Positions 54,356 to 62,748 of a stretch of DNA of 64,000 bases are shown here, one piece after another. The notes beneath the pieces are model-generated. The model did no database searches. It saw only the letters and a list, made by a program, of their open reading frames with translations, and was not told the DNA's origin. This DNA comes from Streptomyces sp. CG4 (GTDB taxonomy: Bacteria > Actinomycetota > Actinomycetes > Streptomycetales > Streptomycetaceae). Made by a program: the position numbers and the translations under genes. Location of the stretch: contig NZ_CP163525.1 in NCBI RefSeq assembly GCF_041080655.1, positions 9,486,001 through 9,550,000 of the forward strand, written 5' to 3'. Position 1 is the stretch's first letter; every line of letters begins with the position of its first letter.

Positions 54356-55033
54356 GTGACCGTGCCTGTCTCTGACCTGATCCGCCGGTTGCCCGAGATC
54401 TCGATCGTTCGGGACCGCTCCCGTGCCATGGCGATGTTGGATGCCATCCTGAGCCCGGAGTGGGGGGATCGATACTTCTCGTTCGACTCCCGGTGGTCGC
54501 CGACGGAGGAGATGGCTTCCATGCGCGACGGCTGTGGCAACGAGTACTCGATTGTTTTCTCGCCGGCGGGCGCCTATGCCCGCGGCTTCGATCACGAGTC
54601 GCCGATGACCCCGTATCGAGTGACGCCTCCGGCCCCGTGGCCCGGCCTGTTTCACGGGGTGCCGGAAGCGTTCCGCGCCCAGGTCGAGGAGCCTGCCTTC
54701 AGTGACCACGGGACGCCGCGGGCGACGGTGTGCTTCTGGCGCGAACAAGCCGACACCGTATGGAAGGCAGGGGCCGTCGAGCCCCTGCCGGAGGGCGTTG
54801 AGGACGGCGGCAGCGTCGAGTGGCTGTTCGACGTCCTGCTGGATGGCTGTCCCGAGGCATACCAGCAGTTCGCGGAGGAGTACTACGAGGTGCCGGTGGG
54901 CGCCGCGGCTGTCCGGCACGTCTATGCGCTGCGCCCCCTCACCCAGGGCGTCGTGTCGTTGCTGAACCCGTCGGTGGACATCTATGGCCTCGCGGAGGAC
55001 ATCGCGCAGATCGGATACCCGGTCCAGGAGTGA
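54356..55033 (+). CDS. Conserved hypothetical protein
   Basis: The frame is open well upstream, but coding-like sequence begins near GTG 54356 (GTG 54362 is also possible): DLIRRLPEISIVRDRSRAMA, MLDAILSPEWGDRYFSFDSR, ASMRDGCGNEYSIVFSPAGA, FDHESPMTPYRVTPPAPWPG, VEWLFDVLLDGCPEAYQQFA and EEYYEVPVGAAAVRHVYALR. At about 225 residues it is soluble, acidic and aromatic-rich, with no membrane segment. I recognise the sequence type as a conserved Streptomyces hypothetical protein; similar folds occur in SMI1/KNR4-like immunity proteins, but that link is weak. Confidence 0.65.
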   Translation: MTVPVSDLIRRLPEISIVRDRSRAMAMLDAILSPEWGDRYFSFDSRWSPTEEMASMRDGCGNEYSIVFSPAGAYARGFDHESPMTPYRVTPPAPWPGLFHGVPEAFRAQVEEPAFSDHGTPRATVCFWREQADTVWKAGAVEPLPEGVEDGGSVEWLFDVLLDGCPEAYQQFAEEYYEVPVGAAAVRHVYALRPLTQGVVSLLNPSVDIYGLAEDIAQIGYPVQE

Positions 55034-55543
55034 CGGTCCGTCCGGACGCGGTGCTGCGCATCGCGGTGGCGCGGGCCGTTTCTGGCTCACCTCCGCGATG
55101 GGCAACACGGTCGCCATTGACGGGACGCTGAGCTCGCGCGGTGCCGAGCCGGCAGGCGTTGGGACATCGGCCAGGCGCTTGAGGGATGGGTCGAGGGCGG
55201 CCTGACTGTCGGAGTGACCCGCGAAGCCCTGAGCGATGTGAGGCGCAGGCAGGCCGCTGCGGATTGCGTCTGTGACGCCCTCGCTCAGTACCTTCACCGA
55301 GCTCAGGACCCTTCTCCACCGCGGTGCCGTCCGTGGCTATCCCGTCCGGCGACTCGCCCAGCAGCGCGAGCACGACCACCTCGCACCTCTGGCACTTCAC
55401 CCCATTGACCGACAGGGCGTCACGAATTATCCACACTTATCAAACCATTCCTTTACGTCCGTGTATCCGTGTAGCCGCGCTCTCGCGGGCGAGATGCACC
55501 TAATGTCGTTTATGTTCTACTAACGGATCGTCAGGAGTCAGAT
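55034..55543. other. Region with possible tyrosine-recombinase scar
   Basis: No intact gene. On the minus strand at about 55100-55297 one frame reads VTDAIRSGLPAPHIAQGFAG, HSDSQAALDPSLKRLAD, which resembles the region around the HxxR/GH motif of tyrosine integrases (AIRAGLPxHIAQxxxGHxD) but is isolated. The last 100 bases are AT-richer and likely carry the promoter of the next gene. Confidence 0.35.
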
Positions 55544-55912
55544 GTGAACTGCGTACGCCGCTCCATGGCCCGTACGACCGCAAGTGTGCTGCTCACCGTG
55601 GGTGCCTTCGCGCTCGCCGCTCCCGCCCAGGCACAGGCGGCCCCCGCTCCCGCTCCCTCCGCTCCCGCTCCCTCCACTCCCGGCGGCTCCGCCGGCAGTG
55701 GCAGCAACGCCGCGCCCCCGGCTACGCCGCCGGGTGGTGGTGCTGCGTCTCCGGCTACGCCGCCGAGTGGCGGCGAGTCCCCGGCTACGCCGCCGAGTGG
55801 CAGTGGTGGCAGCAGCGGTGGTTCCCAGTGCACCGAGTCCGGTGGTCTACTCGGTGGTCTGCTGAGAGCTGTGCTCAGTCTGCTGGGCCTGGGCGGCGGC
55901 ACGAGCTGCTAG
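55544..55912 (+). CDS. Small secreted Pro/Gly/Ser-rich protein
   Basis: GTG 55544 follows AGGAG. The 122-residue protein has a signal peptide (SMARTTASVLLTVGAFALAA, cleavage near AQA), then Pro-Ala/Ser-Pro repeats and three PATPP(S/G)GG units, then Gly/Ser, and a C-terminal part with two Cys flanking a hydrophobic GGLLGGLLRAVLSLLGLGGG. The tail is unusual: it could be amphipathic or membrane-active. No family assignment. A chaplin-like or antimicrobial role would be guesswork. Confidence 0.65.
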   Translation: MNCVRRSMARTTASVLLTVGAFALAAPAQAQAAPAPAPSAPAPSTPGGSAGSGSNAAPPATPPGGGAASPATPPSGGESPATPPSGSGGSSGGSQCTESGGLLGGLLRAVLSLLGLGGGTSC

Positions 55913-56269
55913 CTCCCTGGCGGGACCCGTGACGGCGCGGGCGTGGTGGGTGTGATTCCTCGCCTGCGTGCTGTTCTTCGGGGTTGGATAGCCCCCGCTG
56001 GCCCGTGCGCCCCCTCCTGAGGCGTCGCGGGTCGGCGGGCTGGGAAGGGGGGCGTCCCGGGCCTCTTGTGATGGCCGAGGTCCGGGGCGCCGCGGTCTGT
56101 GCGGGAGCCGGTGCTGCGCAGCAACAATCATGTCCGGGGGTGGACTGCCGCGGGGTGGCCGGGAGTTCCGGTCGGCCCCTTTGTCGTGCAGCTGCGGGGC
56201 TACGCCGGCCTTGGGGAGGATCGGTACAGCGGATATCGGTGAGAACGATCACGCACTGAAGGGAAGGTC
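55913..56269. other. Intergenic, no gene seen
   Basis: Frames in this stretch are Arg/Pro/Gly-rich and motif-free. No RNA gene or terminator was recognised. Confidence 0.35.
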
Positions 56270-56855
56270 TCCGTGTTCTGGGGATGCCGCCGGCGTCCTG
56301 GAGGCCAGCGAAGTCGGCATGCCTCTGGACGATGGCCCCTGGGCGACGACCTCAGGGCGACGGCCTCTGGGTACGCGTCCTTCTCCTCGTGTTCGGCGAG
56401 CGCCCGGTAGATGCTGGCGACGGAAGGGTTCTGTTCCTTGCGCTTGCCGGTGGGGATAATCAGGTCGGGTTGGATGTGCTCGACGGACTCGCCGTTCGCG
56501 CGGCGTCGCGGCCCGGTGTGGGGGCATGCCGTGGGTGATGACCGGCGGCCGTCCGCCGTGCCTGTTCTTGCGGGAGGCGGTGTCGAGCACTTCGAGGGTG
56601 GACTCGCGGATGTTCTCGCGCGCGTTCTCCGCCATCGCTGCGAGGATCGCGAACAACAGCTTGCCTGGCGTGCGCCTTGATCTCGTGCGCGGTCTTCAGA
56701 GCCTTCTCGAACTGCGGGCGCACTCGCACGCGGGTGCTGATCTTCTAGCTGAAGACCTCGTCCCTCGGGGCGCTGTGCTTGGCGAGTGCGTCGAGTTGGG
56801 AGTCGAGTTCCTGCCCGAGGGTCGGGCAGTGTGTGTAGCCGATGCGGATGTCTGC
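56270..56855 (-). pseudogene. Serine recombinase/resolvase of a dead Tn3-type element
   Basis: The minus strand reads RIGYTHCPTLGQELDSQLDA, LAKHSAPRDEVFS, a TAG at 56745-56747 where Glu is expected, then KISTRVRVRPQFEKALKTAH. After a jump that removes about 60 codons it continues LFAILAAMAENARENIREST and NRHGGRPPVITHGMP. The order is that of resolvase/invertase recombinases, but the catalytic Ser position reads Thr (YTHC for YARxS/C), a nonsense codon and a deletion interrupt it, and the HTH end is split over frames to about 56270. It adjoins a Tn3 transposase fragment. Confidence 0.75.
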
Positions 56856-57028
56856 GCTGGAGGTCCGGGTCGACGGGCGCCGGCGACGGGGTGCCAGGGG
56901 CGGCCGGGGCCGCGGTCGGCGGGGGTGGGCACCCGTAGCGCCTTCTTCAGCCGGGGCACCTTGGTGAAACGGCGGGTGCGGTAGGCGGAGACGACCGCTC
57001 CGCCGCGCGAGCGGCACGGCGAGCGGCG

Positions 57029-57510
57029 TCACCAGGTCGCCACCAGATCCCCGGGCCGAGCCGGATCCGTCCGGCGGGCAGCCTTCGCGCCCGTAGCGTG
57101 CAGCCGGTTCTCTGCAACTTTCCGGGCCTCGGACACCTGCCGAGCCAGAACGCTCACGCCGGGCTGCACCACCCGGTGACAGCGGAGCCAGCCCACCGCC
57201 TGGTCGAACAGCGCCACCGTGCCTTCGGTATGCGTCCACGCCCGCCCGTGCAGGAACGTACGGAACGGCCGGTCCCACTCGGTGTCCTCGTGCAGGTGGT
57301 AGCCGTAGGCATCCCGAATCTCCCACGCATGGTCGTACAGCGTCTGCCGCCGCTTGGTGTACCGAGTCACGACCGATGGGCCCTCGATGCCGAGTTGCGC
57401 GGCCGCCAGACGCTCCACCACCGGCCACGGCACCGCGAGCGGGTCCCCCAGGAACAAGGCCATGTACCGGACCGTGGACCGTGCACATCGGAAGCCTGCT
57501 CATCAGCCAG
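57029..57510 (-). pseudogene. Tn3-family transposase N-terminal (DUF4158) fragment
   Basis: The frame from 57463 reads MALFLGDPLAVPWPVVERLA, AAQLGIEGPSVVTRYTKRRQ, TLYDHAWEIRDAYGYHL, FLHGRAWTHTEGTVALFDQA and VVQPGVSVLARQVSEARKVA. This is the DUF4158 N-terminal domain of Tn3-family TnpA. Upstream, MCTVH continues in another frame because ACGGTCC is duplicated in tandem (about 57472-57485), shifting the frame. After Ala-Thr-Trp it stops; the DDE catalytic domain is absent. With the resolvase remnant it marks a decayed Tn3-like transposon. Confidence 0.75.
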
Positions 57511-57695
57511 AAATTCCACCGGCACGAGCCGGGTGATAGCTGCCCCTCACCAGTGACCGACGATCTTCGAGGGCGTCCTTCCCGTAGCCGCGCTGCGTGG
57601 CACTTGTCCAGCTGTTGATGTCCGACGTCCACGTCCCGGCGCCGGACAACCCTTGCCAGCTAGACATGGGCCAGCGCAACCGCGCAATGGCCATA

Positions 57696-57838
57696 GGGAG
57701 GAAAGCATGAAAGCTGCGAAACGACTGGTTCTGCTTCCGACGACGACCGCGCTCGCGGTCGGCGGCAGCTTCACGGGTTCACCGGCGGTCGCCGCGGCAC
57801 CGCTGCTCACGTCCAATCCGACCTCCTCCGGAGGACTC
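57696..57838 (+). other. In-frame upstream leader with its own signal peptide
   Basis: GGGAGG at 57696-57701 and ATG 57707 open a frame reading MKAAKRLVLLPTTTALAVGG, SFTGSPAVAAAPLLTS. It runs without a stop into the secreted protein starting at ATG 57839, which has its own GGAGG and signal peptide. The first 44 codons are probably the leftover 5' end of another secreted-protein gene fused here, or an alternative start. Confidence 0.5.
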
Positions 57839-58276
57839 ATGTCCGCTTCACGCCGCGTGCTCAGGCTCCTCACCGCGATGGCCGTCGCAGTTCTCCTCTC
57901 CGTCACCGGGATCGGCGTCGCCGCCCCCGCGAGCGCGACGACCGTCACCGCTTCGAGGACCATTTCCGTGCGGTCCGCCGGGTTCTACGCCGGCGGGGTC
58001 TGGGACATCTACCAGAGCAACGCCTTCCTGACGGTCAACCTGACGCAGGACGGCGGCGGGAACCTCTACGGCTCCGCCGTCCAGGGGGACATGGTCGGCA
58101 CCCTCCTGAACGGTGCCGTGGACGGACAGAACATCTACTTCACCATCAGTTGGTCGAACGGGGCCGTGGGCCGCTACACCGGGGTTCGGGGCGCGGACGG
58201 GCGTCTGTCCGGGACCACGTTCGACCTGAACAACCCGGTCAGTCAGGCGACCTGGGTCACCTCGCGCACGTTCTGA
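57839..58276 (+). CDS. Small secreted beta-rich hypothetical protein
   Basis: ATG 57839 has GGAGG at 57830-57834. The 145-residue protein has a signal peptide (SRRVLRLLTAMAVAVLLSVT to ASATT). The mature part is beta-strand-rich: TISVRSAGFYAGGVWDIYQS, NAFLTVNLTQDGGGNLYGSA, VQGDMVGTLLNGAVDGQNIY, FTISWSNGAVGRYTGVRGAD, and SQATWVTSRTF. This looks like an eight-stranded barrel of the avidin/lipocalin-like or DUF type with G-x-V/I-x-W repeats, common in secreted Streptomyces proteins of unknown function. The frame extends in phase to ATG 57707, so the product could be 189 residues. Confidence 0.75.
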   Translation: MSASRRVLRLLTAMAVAVLLSVTGIGVAAPASATTVTASRTISVRSAGFYAGGVWDIYQSNAFLTVNLTQDGGGNLYGSAVQGDMVGTLLNGAVDGQNIYFTISWSNGAVGRYTGVRGADGRLSGTTFDLNNPVSQATWVTSRTF

Positions 58277-58295
58277 CCGAACGACAGAAGACCCC

Positions 58296-58335
58296 AAGAC
58301 CCCCACGGTGTCGGGATACGCGCCGCGGGGGTCTT
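58296..58335 (+). terminator. Hairpin terminator after secreted protein
   Basis: AAGACCCCCACGG and CCGCGGGGGTCTT pair over 13 positions with one mismatch, 20 nt past the stop. The rest of the gap to 58641 holds no gene. Confidence 0.75.
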
Positions 58336-58641
58336 CGCGTTGAACCGTCAGATCACTCGGCATGCACAGGCCGTTCACCGCGACCAGGACGTGGACCCGC
58401 ATTTTGGCCACGCTGCGAAATGCTGCTACCGGGGCCCTTCGCCTGACGGGCTACGACAGCATCGCCGCCGGACTCCTCCACCACGCACACGACACCGCCC
58501 GCACGCTCGCAGCCCTGGGCATCACGTGATCAACGCGCACATTCCGCGAGAACGACGGCTCCTGCTTGGCGCGTGCGTCACCGCTCTACTGTCCGTTGGT
58601 CGGCGTATGCGGACGCTTCTGCGATGTGGCGCCTCTCCCGG

Positions 58642-59079
58642 TCACGCGGAACGGGAGAGCTGCTTGCGCAGCCATGCGGGATCGGGGTTGGTGTGCGTTT
58701 GGCTCGCCACGATGACGGTTGGCACGGTCTCGTTGCCGTCGTTGGCTGCCCTCACTGCTGCGGCTCCGGCTGGGTCGCGCCAGATGTTGACCCAGTGCAC
58801 GTGACGGGCACTGCGGCCCAGCCGTATGCGCAGTCGTATGCAGTACGTGCAGCCCGGTCGCCAGAAGACGACCGGCCGGCCGTCGATCGCGCTGCGGCGT
58901 TGTGCCTCCAGGGCGTTGATCGACCTCGGGAAGATCAGAGGCGAGTTCACGCCTGCGAGCAGCACAAAGATCAGCAGGAGGGCTGCGGCTGCGCCGGGGG
59001 ACCCGCTGACGATCAGCCCAGCCGCAAGGACTGAGCCGCAGAACACCAGCAGCATCGGCAAGATCCAGGCGCGCATCAT
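58642..59079 (-). CDS. Membrane-anchored glutaredoxin-like (mycoredoxin-type) protein
   Basis: The 145-residue protein starts at ATG 59079. Two N-terminal membrane segments (ILPMLLVFCGSVLAAGLIVS and AAAALLLIFVLLAGVNSPLI) precede a glutaredoxin fold: RPVVFWRPGCTYCIRLRIRL with the CxxC active site (Cys-Thr-Tyr-Cys), VHWVNIWRDPAGAAAVRAAN, the cis-Pro region ETVPTVIVASQTHTNPDPAW, and a closing helix. This matches actinobacterial mycoredoxin-like proteins that reduce mycothiol mixed disulfides. It would act at the membrane, with the domain probably cytoplasmic. Confidence 0.88.
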   Translation of the reverse strand: MMRAWILPMLLVFCGSVLAAGLIVSGSPGAAAALLLIFVLLAGVNSPLIFPRSINALEAQRRSAIDGRPVVFWRPGCTYCIRLRIRLGRSARHVHWVNIWRDPAGAAAVRAANDGNETVPTVIVASQTHTNPDPAWLRKQLSRSA

Positions 59080-59159
59080 GAAGACGAAGGCTATCGACAG
59101 CCGAAGCCGGAAAGCGAGCAGTCGACGCTTCCCGATCGGATCAGGTCAGGACACACCAC

Positions 59160-59197
59160 GGGCCCCGAGGGGATCAGTCATGACATCCTCGGGGCCC
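59160..59197. terminator. 11-bp inverted repeat
   Basis: GGGCCCCGAGG and CCTCGGGGCCC form a perfect stem with a 16-nt loop, 80 nt upstream of the glutaredoxin start. It may terminate a minus-strand transcript arriving from the right. No gene was recognised in 59198-59448. Confidence 0.5.
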
Positions 59198-59448
59198 GGA
59201 TCGGGGGATGCATCGTCCAACGACGCCGCGACCCTGCCGTCACGCAAGTGCCGACTGCGGTTTCCTCCATCGCCTCGGGCGATCTTCCGCGTCAACTCGG
59301 TGACGCGAGGCGGAAGGTAGCTTGAGAGCAAGCCCGTGTACCCGGACACCGGAATCACGATCCCTTGTTCGTCTGGACGGATTACTGAGCTCTTCGGGTT
59401 GTTGTCGGGTGTGATGACGTGTAGTGATCCCTGCGGTGGGCCGGTGGT

Positions 59449-59800
59449 ATGCGGTTCGCGCAGGGTGGTGGGCTGACCGCGGAGCGGCGGCGGTTTCGCG
59501 AGCGGATCCGATACGAGGCCGGTGAACGGTTCGCTCGTGGCGAGAGAACCACGGTGATCGCGAAGGACCTGCGGGTCAGTGAGCGGTCGGTGGAACGCCG
59601 GCGTCGTGCCTGGCGGGAGGGCGGAATGGCCGCGCTCGCCTCCGCTGGGCCGCCGAAACTGCCCAAGCTTTCCGACGAGCAGTGTGCCGAGCTGGAGAAG
59701 GAGCTGGCGCGGGAGCCGGCCGCCGCATGGTTGGGAGGACCAGCGTTGGACCCTGGCCCGGATCAGGGTTTTGAGCACAGGGCCGCGGTGCCAGGGCGGT
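59449..59800 (+). pseudogene. IS630-family transposase N-terminal fragment
   Basis: From ATG 59449 the frame reads MRFAQGGGLTAERRRFRERI, then RYEAGERFARGERTTVIAKD, LRVSERSVERRRRAWREGGM, AALASAGPPKLPKLSDEQCA. The continuation HGWEDQRWTLARIRVL is in another frame, after one indel. This is the first half of IS630 transposases. The catalytic DDE domain is lost at about 59800, where unrelated sequence begins. Confidence 0.75.
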
Positions 59801-59986
59801 TCGGCCGCCGCCGCGCTCGTAGCGGTGTCGGTGGTCCTGCCGCCTGGACGTGGCTGGCAGGACCGTCCCGCAGATGATCCGGCGTTCCGGGAGCCGGGTC
59901 ATCTGGTGTTGCAGCCGGTCCTCAGGGTGCTGTGGCTCCTCGACTTCGGGGACTCGGCGTGCCGGACGGAACGGGAAGGGCGGTCG

Positions 59987-60449
59987 GTGTCGAACGGAAC
60001 TACGGGCGCGGTGCTGTGTGCTTCGGCGGCCGCGCCGCTTTTCGGCTTCGCGTGGCGGGAGACGGCTGTGGTGCGGCGGCTTCGGCGGGACGGCATTCAC
60101 ACGCGAAGCGTCGTGGTCGACAACACGCAGGTCATCGAGGACGACGGGCACATCTGGGTGCCGGTGCATCGCCTTCCACGACCAGCAGGGACACCGCGTG
60201 GAGTTCTCACCCCGGATGCGCGGGAGCGGGATGGGCCTGGAGACCGGGCGTGGGGTTCCGGTGCTGTATGAAGGTCGGCGCCCTCAGACGGCACGGGTGC
60301 AGATGTGGCGGTACATGATGGGGACGGCGGTGTCCCTGCTGTTGGGCGGGATGGCCTTCATCGGGGCCGGCGCACTGATCGGAAGTGACCACTTCATCCA
60401 GGCGGCAGCCCACGGTGCTGCTGCGAGCGGCCCCGACCGTTTCTCGTGA
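59987..60449 (+). pseudogene. DUF3592-type membrane protein with one-base frameshift
   Basis: GTG 59987 follows GGAAGGG. The frame reads GAVLCASAAAPLFGFAWRET, AVVRRLRRDGIHTRSVVVDN, TQVIEDDGHIWVPVHR, and one extra base near 60172 shifts it. The other frame continues FHDQQGHRVEFSPRMRGSGM, GVPVLYEGRRPQTARVQMWR, YMMGTAVSLLLGGMAFIGAG. Joined, these make a DUF3592 membrane protein of about 154 residues with an N-terminal and a C-terminal membrane helix. The frameshift is a single base, so a sequencing error should be excluded. Confidence 0.65.
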
Positions 60450-60690
60450 CTTCCTTCATCTACGGCCGAGAAGGCCCTGCCGAACCAGGGCCGTCGAGCC
60501 CCCCCGAATCGCTGTCAGCGTCCGAGGCGGGCACGTGCCCCCTTCTATCTGGAGCTTGCCGATCAGGTGTAACCGGGCTTTTCCCCGTCGCTCCGGGAGA
60601 TGCGAGAAGGAAAATCCGCTATCGAGAAGGCCTTCCGCGCGCCGAGTGCCGAATCCGATTCCCCCCGGTCAGCGTGTTCAACGTGGGTGT

Positions 60691-61266
60691 CTACAACCCC
60701 AGGAGTGCTGACAGTGTGTGGGCGGCAAGGTCCTCCGGGGGTTCGTCCATGCCGAACCGCTGGTGGGGCTGTCGCAGGCTGAGCACCGCAAGGCCGTGCA
60801 GCGCGGCCCAGATGGATCTGGCCATCAGCTCCGGCGACGGGTGAGTGGAGATGAGATCGGCCGCTTGGGCGTCGATGACGCTCCGCAGGAGGATGTTGAA
60901 GGAGTCGACACCGACTGGGCTGGGGCTCGGCCGCCCGCGGAACATGGTCACGAACAGGTCGGGGTGGTCGTGCGCGAAGCGCACGTACGCCCCGCCCAGG
61001 CGCAGGAGTCGCTCGCGCACGTCGTCGGTGCTCGCCGCGGTCCGGTCAAGAGTCTGGTGCAGCGTGGCGTACCCCTGGTCGGCCACCGCTGCCAGCAGGT
61101 CGTCCTTGCTCTCGAAGTGGCGGTAGGGGGCTGCGGTACTCACGCCGGCGCGGCGGGCGACCTCGTTGAGGCTGAACTGGTCGTGTCCGCGTTCGGCGAG
61201 GATCTCGCGGGCTCCGTCGATCAACGCCTGCCGCAGTGCGCCGTGGTGGTACGTCGCGCGTGACAT
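60691..61266 (-). CDS. TetR-family transcriptional repressor
   Basis: I place the start at ATG 61266 (an in-frame GTG at 61281 is the longest option), giving 191 residues. The N-terminal HTH is typical: LRQALIDGAREILAERGHDQ, FSLNEVARRAGVSTAAPYRH, FESKDDLLAAVADQGY. The C-terminal ligand domain is of the WHG type (FNILLRSVIDAQAADLISTH, SIWAALHGLAVLSLRQPHQR). It is divergent from the DUF2306 gene at 61415, and a 23-bp palindrome lies between them, making that gene the obvious target. The inducer is unknown. Confidence 0.9.
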   Translation of the reverse strand: MSRATYHHGALRQALIDGAREILAERGHDQFSLNEVARRAGVSTAAPYRHFESKDDLLAAVADQGYATLHQTLDRTAASTDDVRERLLRLGGAYVRFAHDHPDLFVTMFRGRPSPSPVGVDSFNILLRSVIDAQAADLISTHPSPELMARSIWAALHGLAVLSLRQPHQRFGMDEPPEDLAAHTLSALLGL

Positions 61267-61341
61267 CAGCTGATACCCCACGGGTGCGGTCGGAGGTTGG
61301 GCATTCGCACCAGGAGGCGGAAAGTCAGGGCCGAATCCATG

Positions 61342-61372
61342 TTGATGATTCTAACATTGCTGCTATGTTAGA
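61342..61372 (+). promoter_or_regulatory. DUF2306 promoter with TetR-type operator
   Basis: TCTAACAT (61350-61357) and ATGTTAGA (61365-61372) form a perfect palindrome with a 7-nt spacer. It overlaps a plausible promoter: -35 TTGATG at 61342-61347 and -10 TATGTT at 61364-61369, 16 nt apart. The arrangement is classical for TetR repression of a divergent gene. Confidence 0.75.
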
Positions 61373-61414
61373 GGCATTCACATTGAAGTGGCTCGGTGAC
61401 GCCAAGGAGTTCGT

Positions 61415-62188
61415 ATGACCGCCGTCGCACCTCCCGTGCAGATCGGGCAGCTTCCCCGCAAGCGCCGGGGCCGGTGGAGCTGGGCCTGGGTCGCGCTGTC
61501 CTCGCTCGCGGTCGCCGGGTACTTCACGGGCCAGTACGCCCAGGGCACCCTCGACTCCCTCGCGCACCAGCACGTCGGGCTCGCGGAGGACTACGCATCG
61601 CGGGCCTGGCCGATCCAGCTGGCCTTCTACCTCCACATCACCTCCGCCGGGCTCTCCCTGGCACTGGGCCCATGGCAGTTCTCCAGGCGGCTGCGCAGTC
61701 GACACCCGCTGGTGCACCGCGCCGTGGGCCGCATCTACTTGGCCAGCGTCGCGATCGGCTCTGTCTCCGCCCTCGTGATGTCGTTGTTCAGCTCGGTCGG
61801 ACTGCTGGGCTTCTTCGGCTTCGGCTCACTCGCGGTGCTGTGGGGATGGACGGCATGGCGCGGCTACCGAGCCATCCGTGGGCGCGACATACCCGGCCAC
61901 CAGGCATGGATGATCCGTAATTTCGCCCTCACCTACGCCGCGGTCACCCTGCGATCGTGGTTCGGCGCATTGATCCTCGCCCAGATTCCCTTCGTCCACG
62001 GCACGGACCCCTTCCCTGCCATCCTGCGAGAGGCCTACGCACCGCTGCCCTTCCTGTGCTGGCTTCCCAACATCGTCATCGCGGAGTTCATGATCCGACG
62101 CCGCGGTCTGCCCGCGCTCCGGATCACCACACGTCCGGAGGCTCGACCCGCCAGGCCGGCTGGCTGGGCGACGGCCGACAGTGCCTGA
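61415..62188 (+). CDS. DUF2306 membrane protein
   Basis: ATG 61415 follows AAGGAG (61403-61408). The 257-residue protein has about seven hydrophobic segments, including WAWVALSSLAVAGYFTGQYA, IQLAFYLHITSAGLSLALGP, RIYLASVAIGSVSALVMSLF, LLGFFGFGSLAVLWGWTAWR and TYAAVTLRSWFGALILAQIP. The motifs PWQFSRRLRSRHPLVHRAVG and GHQAWMIRNFALTYAAVTLR, with conserved His and Arg, mark DUF2306. His residues inside the helices suggest a haem- or quinone-linked role, but function is unknown. Expression is probably controlled by the divergent TetR. Confidence 0.9.
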   Translation: MTAVAPPVQIGQLPRKRRGRWSWAWVALSSLAVAGYFTGQYAQGTLDSLAHQHVGLAEDYASRAWPIQLAFYLHITSAGLSLALGPWQFSRRLRSRHPLVHRAVGRIYLASVAIGSVSALVMSLFSSVGLLGFFGFGSLAVLWGWTAWRGYRAIRGRDIPGHQAWMIRNFALTYAAVTLRSWFGALILAQIPFVHGTDPFPAILREAYAPLPFLCWLPNIVIAEFMIRRRGLPALRITTRPEARPARPAGWATADSA

Positions 62189-62381
62189 TTCGAGCCGTGA
62201 ATGACCGCGCGGCCGGAGAGCGGACGGCTGCAGTCCTGCCCGATGAGTGACAACCACGCCTGCACGATCCGGGACAAGTCGTGAGCTTCTACACCGTCAA
62301 GAACCTTGCCTCGTACGCCTATCTCGCCACCGTCGAGGCTGGTGCCGCCTAGACGGGTGTGGCGCTGTCGCGCTGATCCTG

Positions 62382-62640
62382 CCCGGAGCTGGCCGCCAAG
62401 CTGGCCGCACGCGGGATCACCGACACCGTCTCCGCGTCCTCGGTGCGCCGCTGGCTGCGCGAGGACGTACTCAAGCCCTGGCGGTACCGGTCCTGGATCT
62501 TCATCCGCGACCCGGACTTCCGCGCCAAAGCCCGGCGTGTCCTTGACCTATACGCCCGTACGTTCGAGGGTGCCCCGCTCGGGCCGGACGAGTACGTCGT
62601 CTCCAGCGGCGAGAAGACCGCTCCAAGCACCGTAAACACG
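62382..62640 (+). pseudogene. IS630-like transposase N-terminal fragment
   Basis: The plus strand reads ELAAKLAARGITDTVSASSV, RRWLREDVLKPWRYRSWIFI, RDPDFRAKARRVLDLYARTF, EGAPLGPDEYVVSSGEKTA. This is the middle of an IS630-type transposase up to the first catalytic Asp region (here EYVVSSGEKT, where D/S-xDEK is expected). It begins after an in-frame stop and ends abruptly at Glu-Lys-Thr. Confidence 0.7.
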
Positions 62641-62666
62641 GGCTGCCTGGCGCTTACGTCAGCACC

Positions 62667-62690
62667 CCAGTGCTGACGCGTCAGCACTGG
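62667..62690. repeat. 24-bp perfect palindrome
   Basis: CCAGTGCTGACGCGTCAGCACTGG is fully self-complementary with no spacer. It lies between the IS630 remnant and the tRNA-scar terminator. It could be a repressor operator or a recombination site. Confidence 0.85.
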
Positions 62691-62699
62691 AAAACAGAA

Positions 62700-62737
62700 A
62701 AAACACCCCTCTGATTGCGTTGCCGCAGGTCAGGGGG
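62700..62737 (-). terminator. Rho-independent terminator downstream of tRNA scar
   Basis: On the minus strand CCCCCTGA pairs with TCAGAGGGG (one mismatch) and is followed by TGTTTTTCTG. A real T-run is rare in this genome and suits a tRNA-gene terminator. Confidence 0.7.
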
Positions 62738-62748
62738 CATTTATCAGG

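Noticed and set aside
55100..55297. Functional tyrosine integrase
   Set aside because: Only about 60 codons resemble the family and no catalytic Arg/Tyr set is readable.
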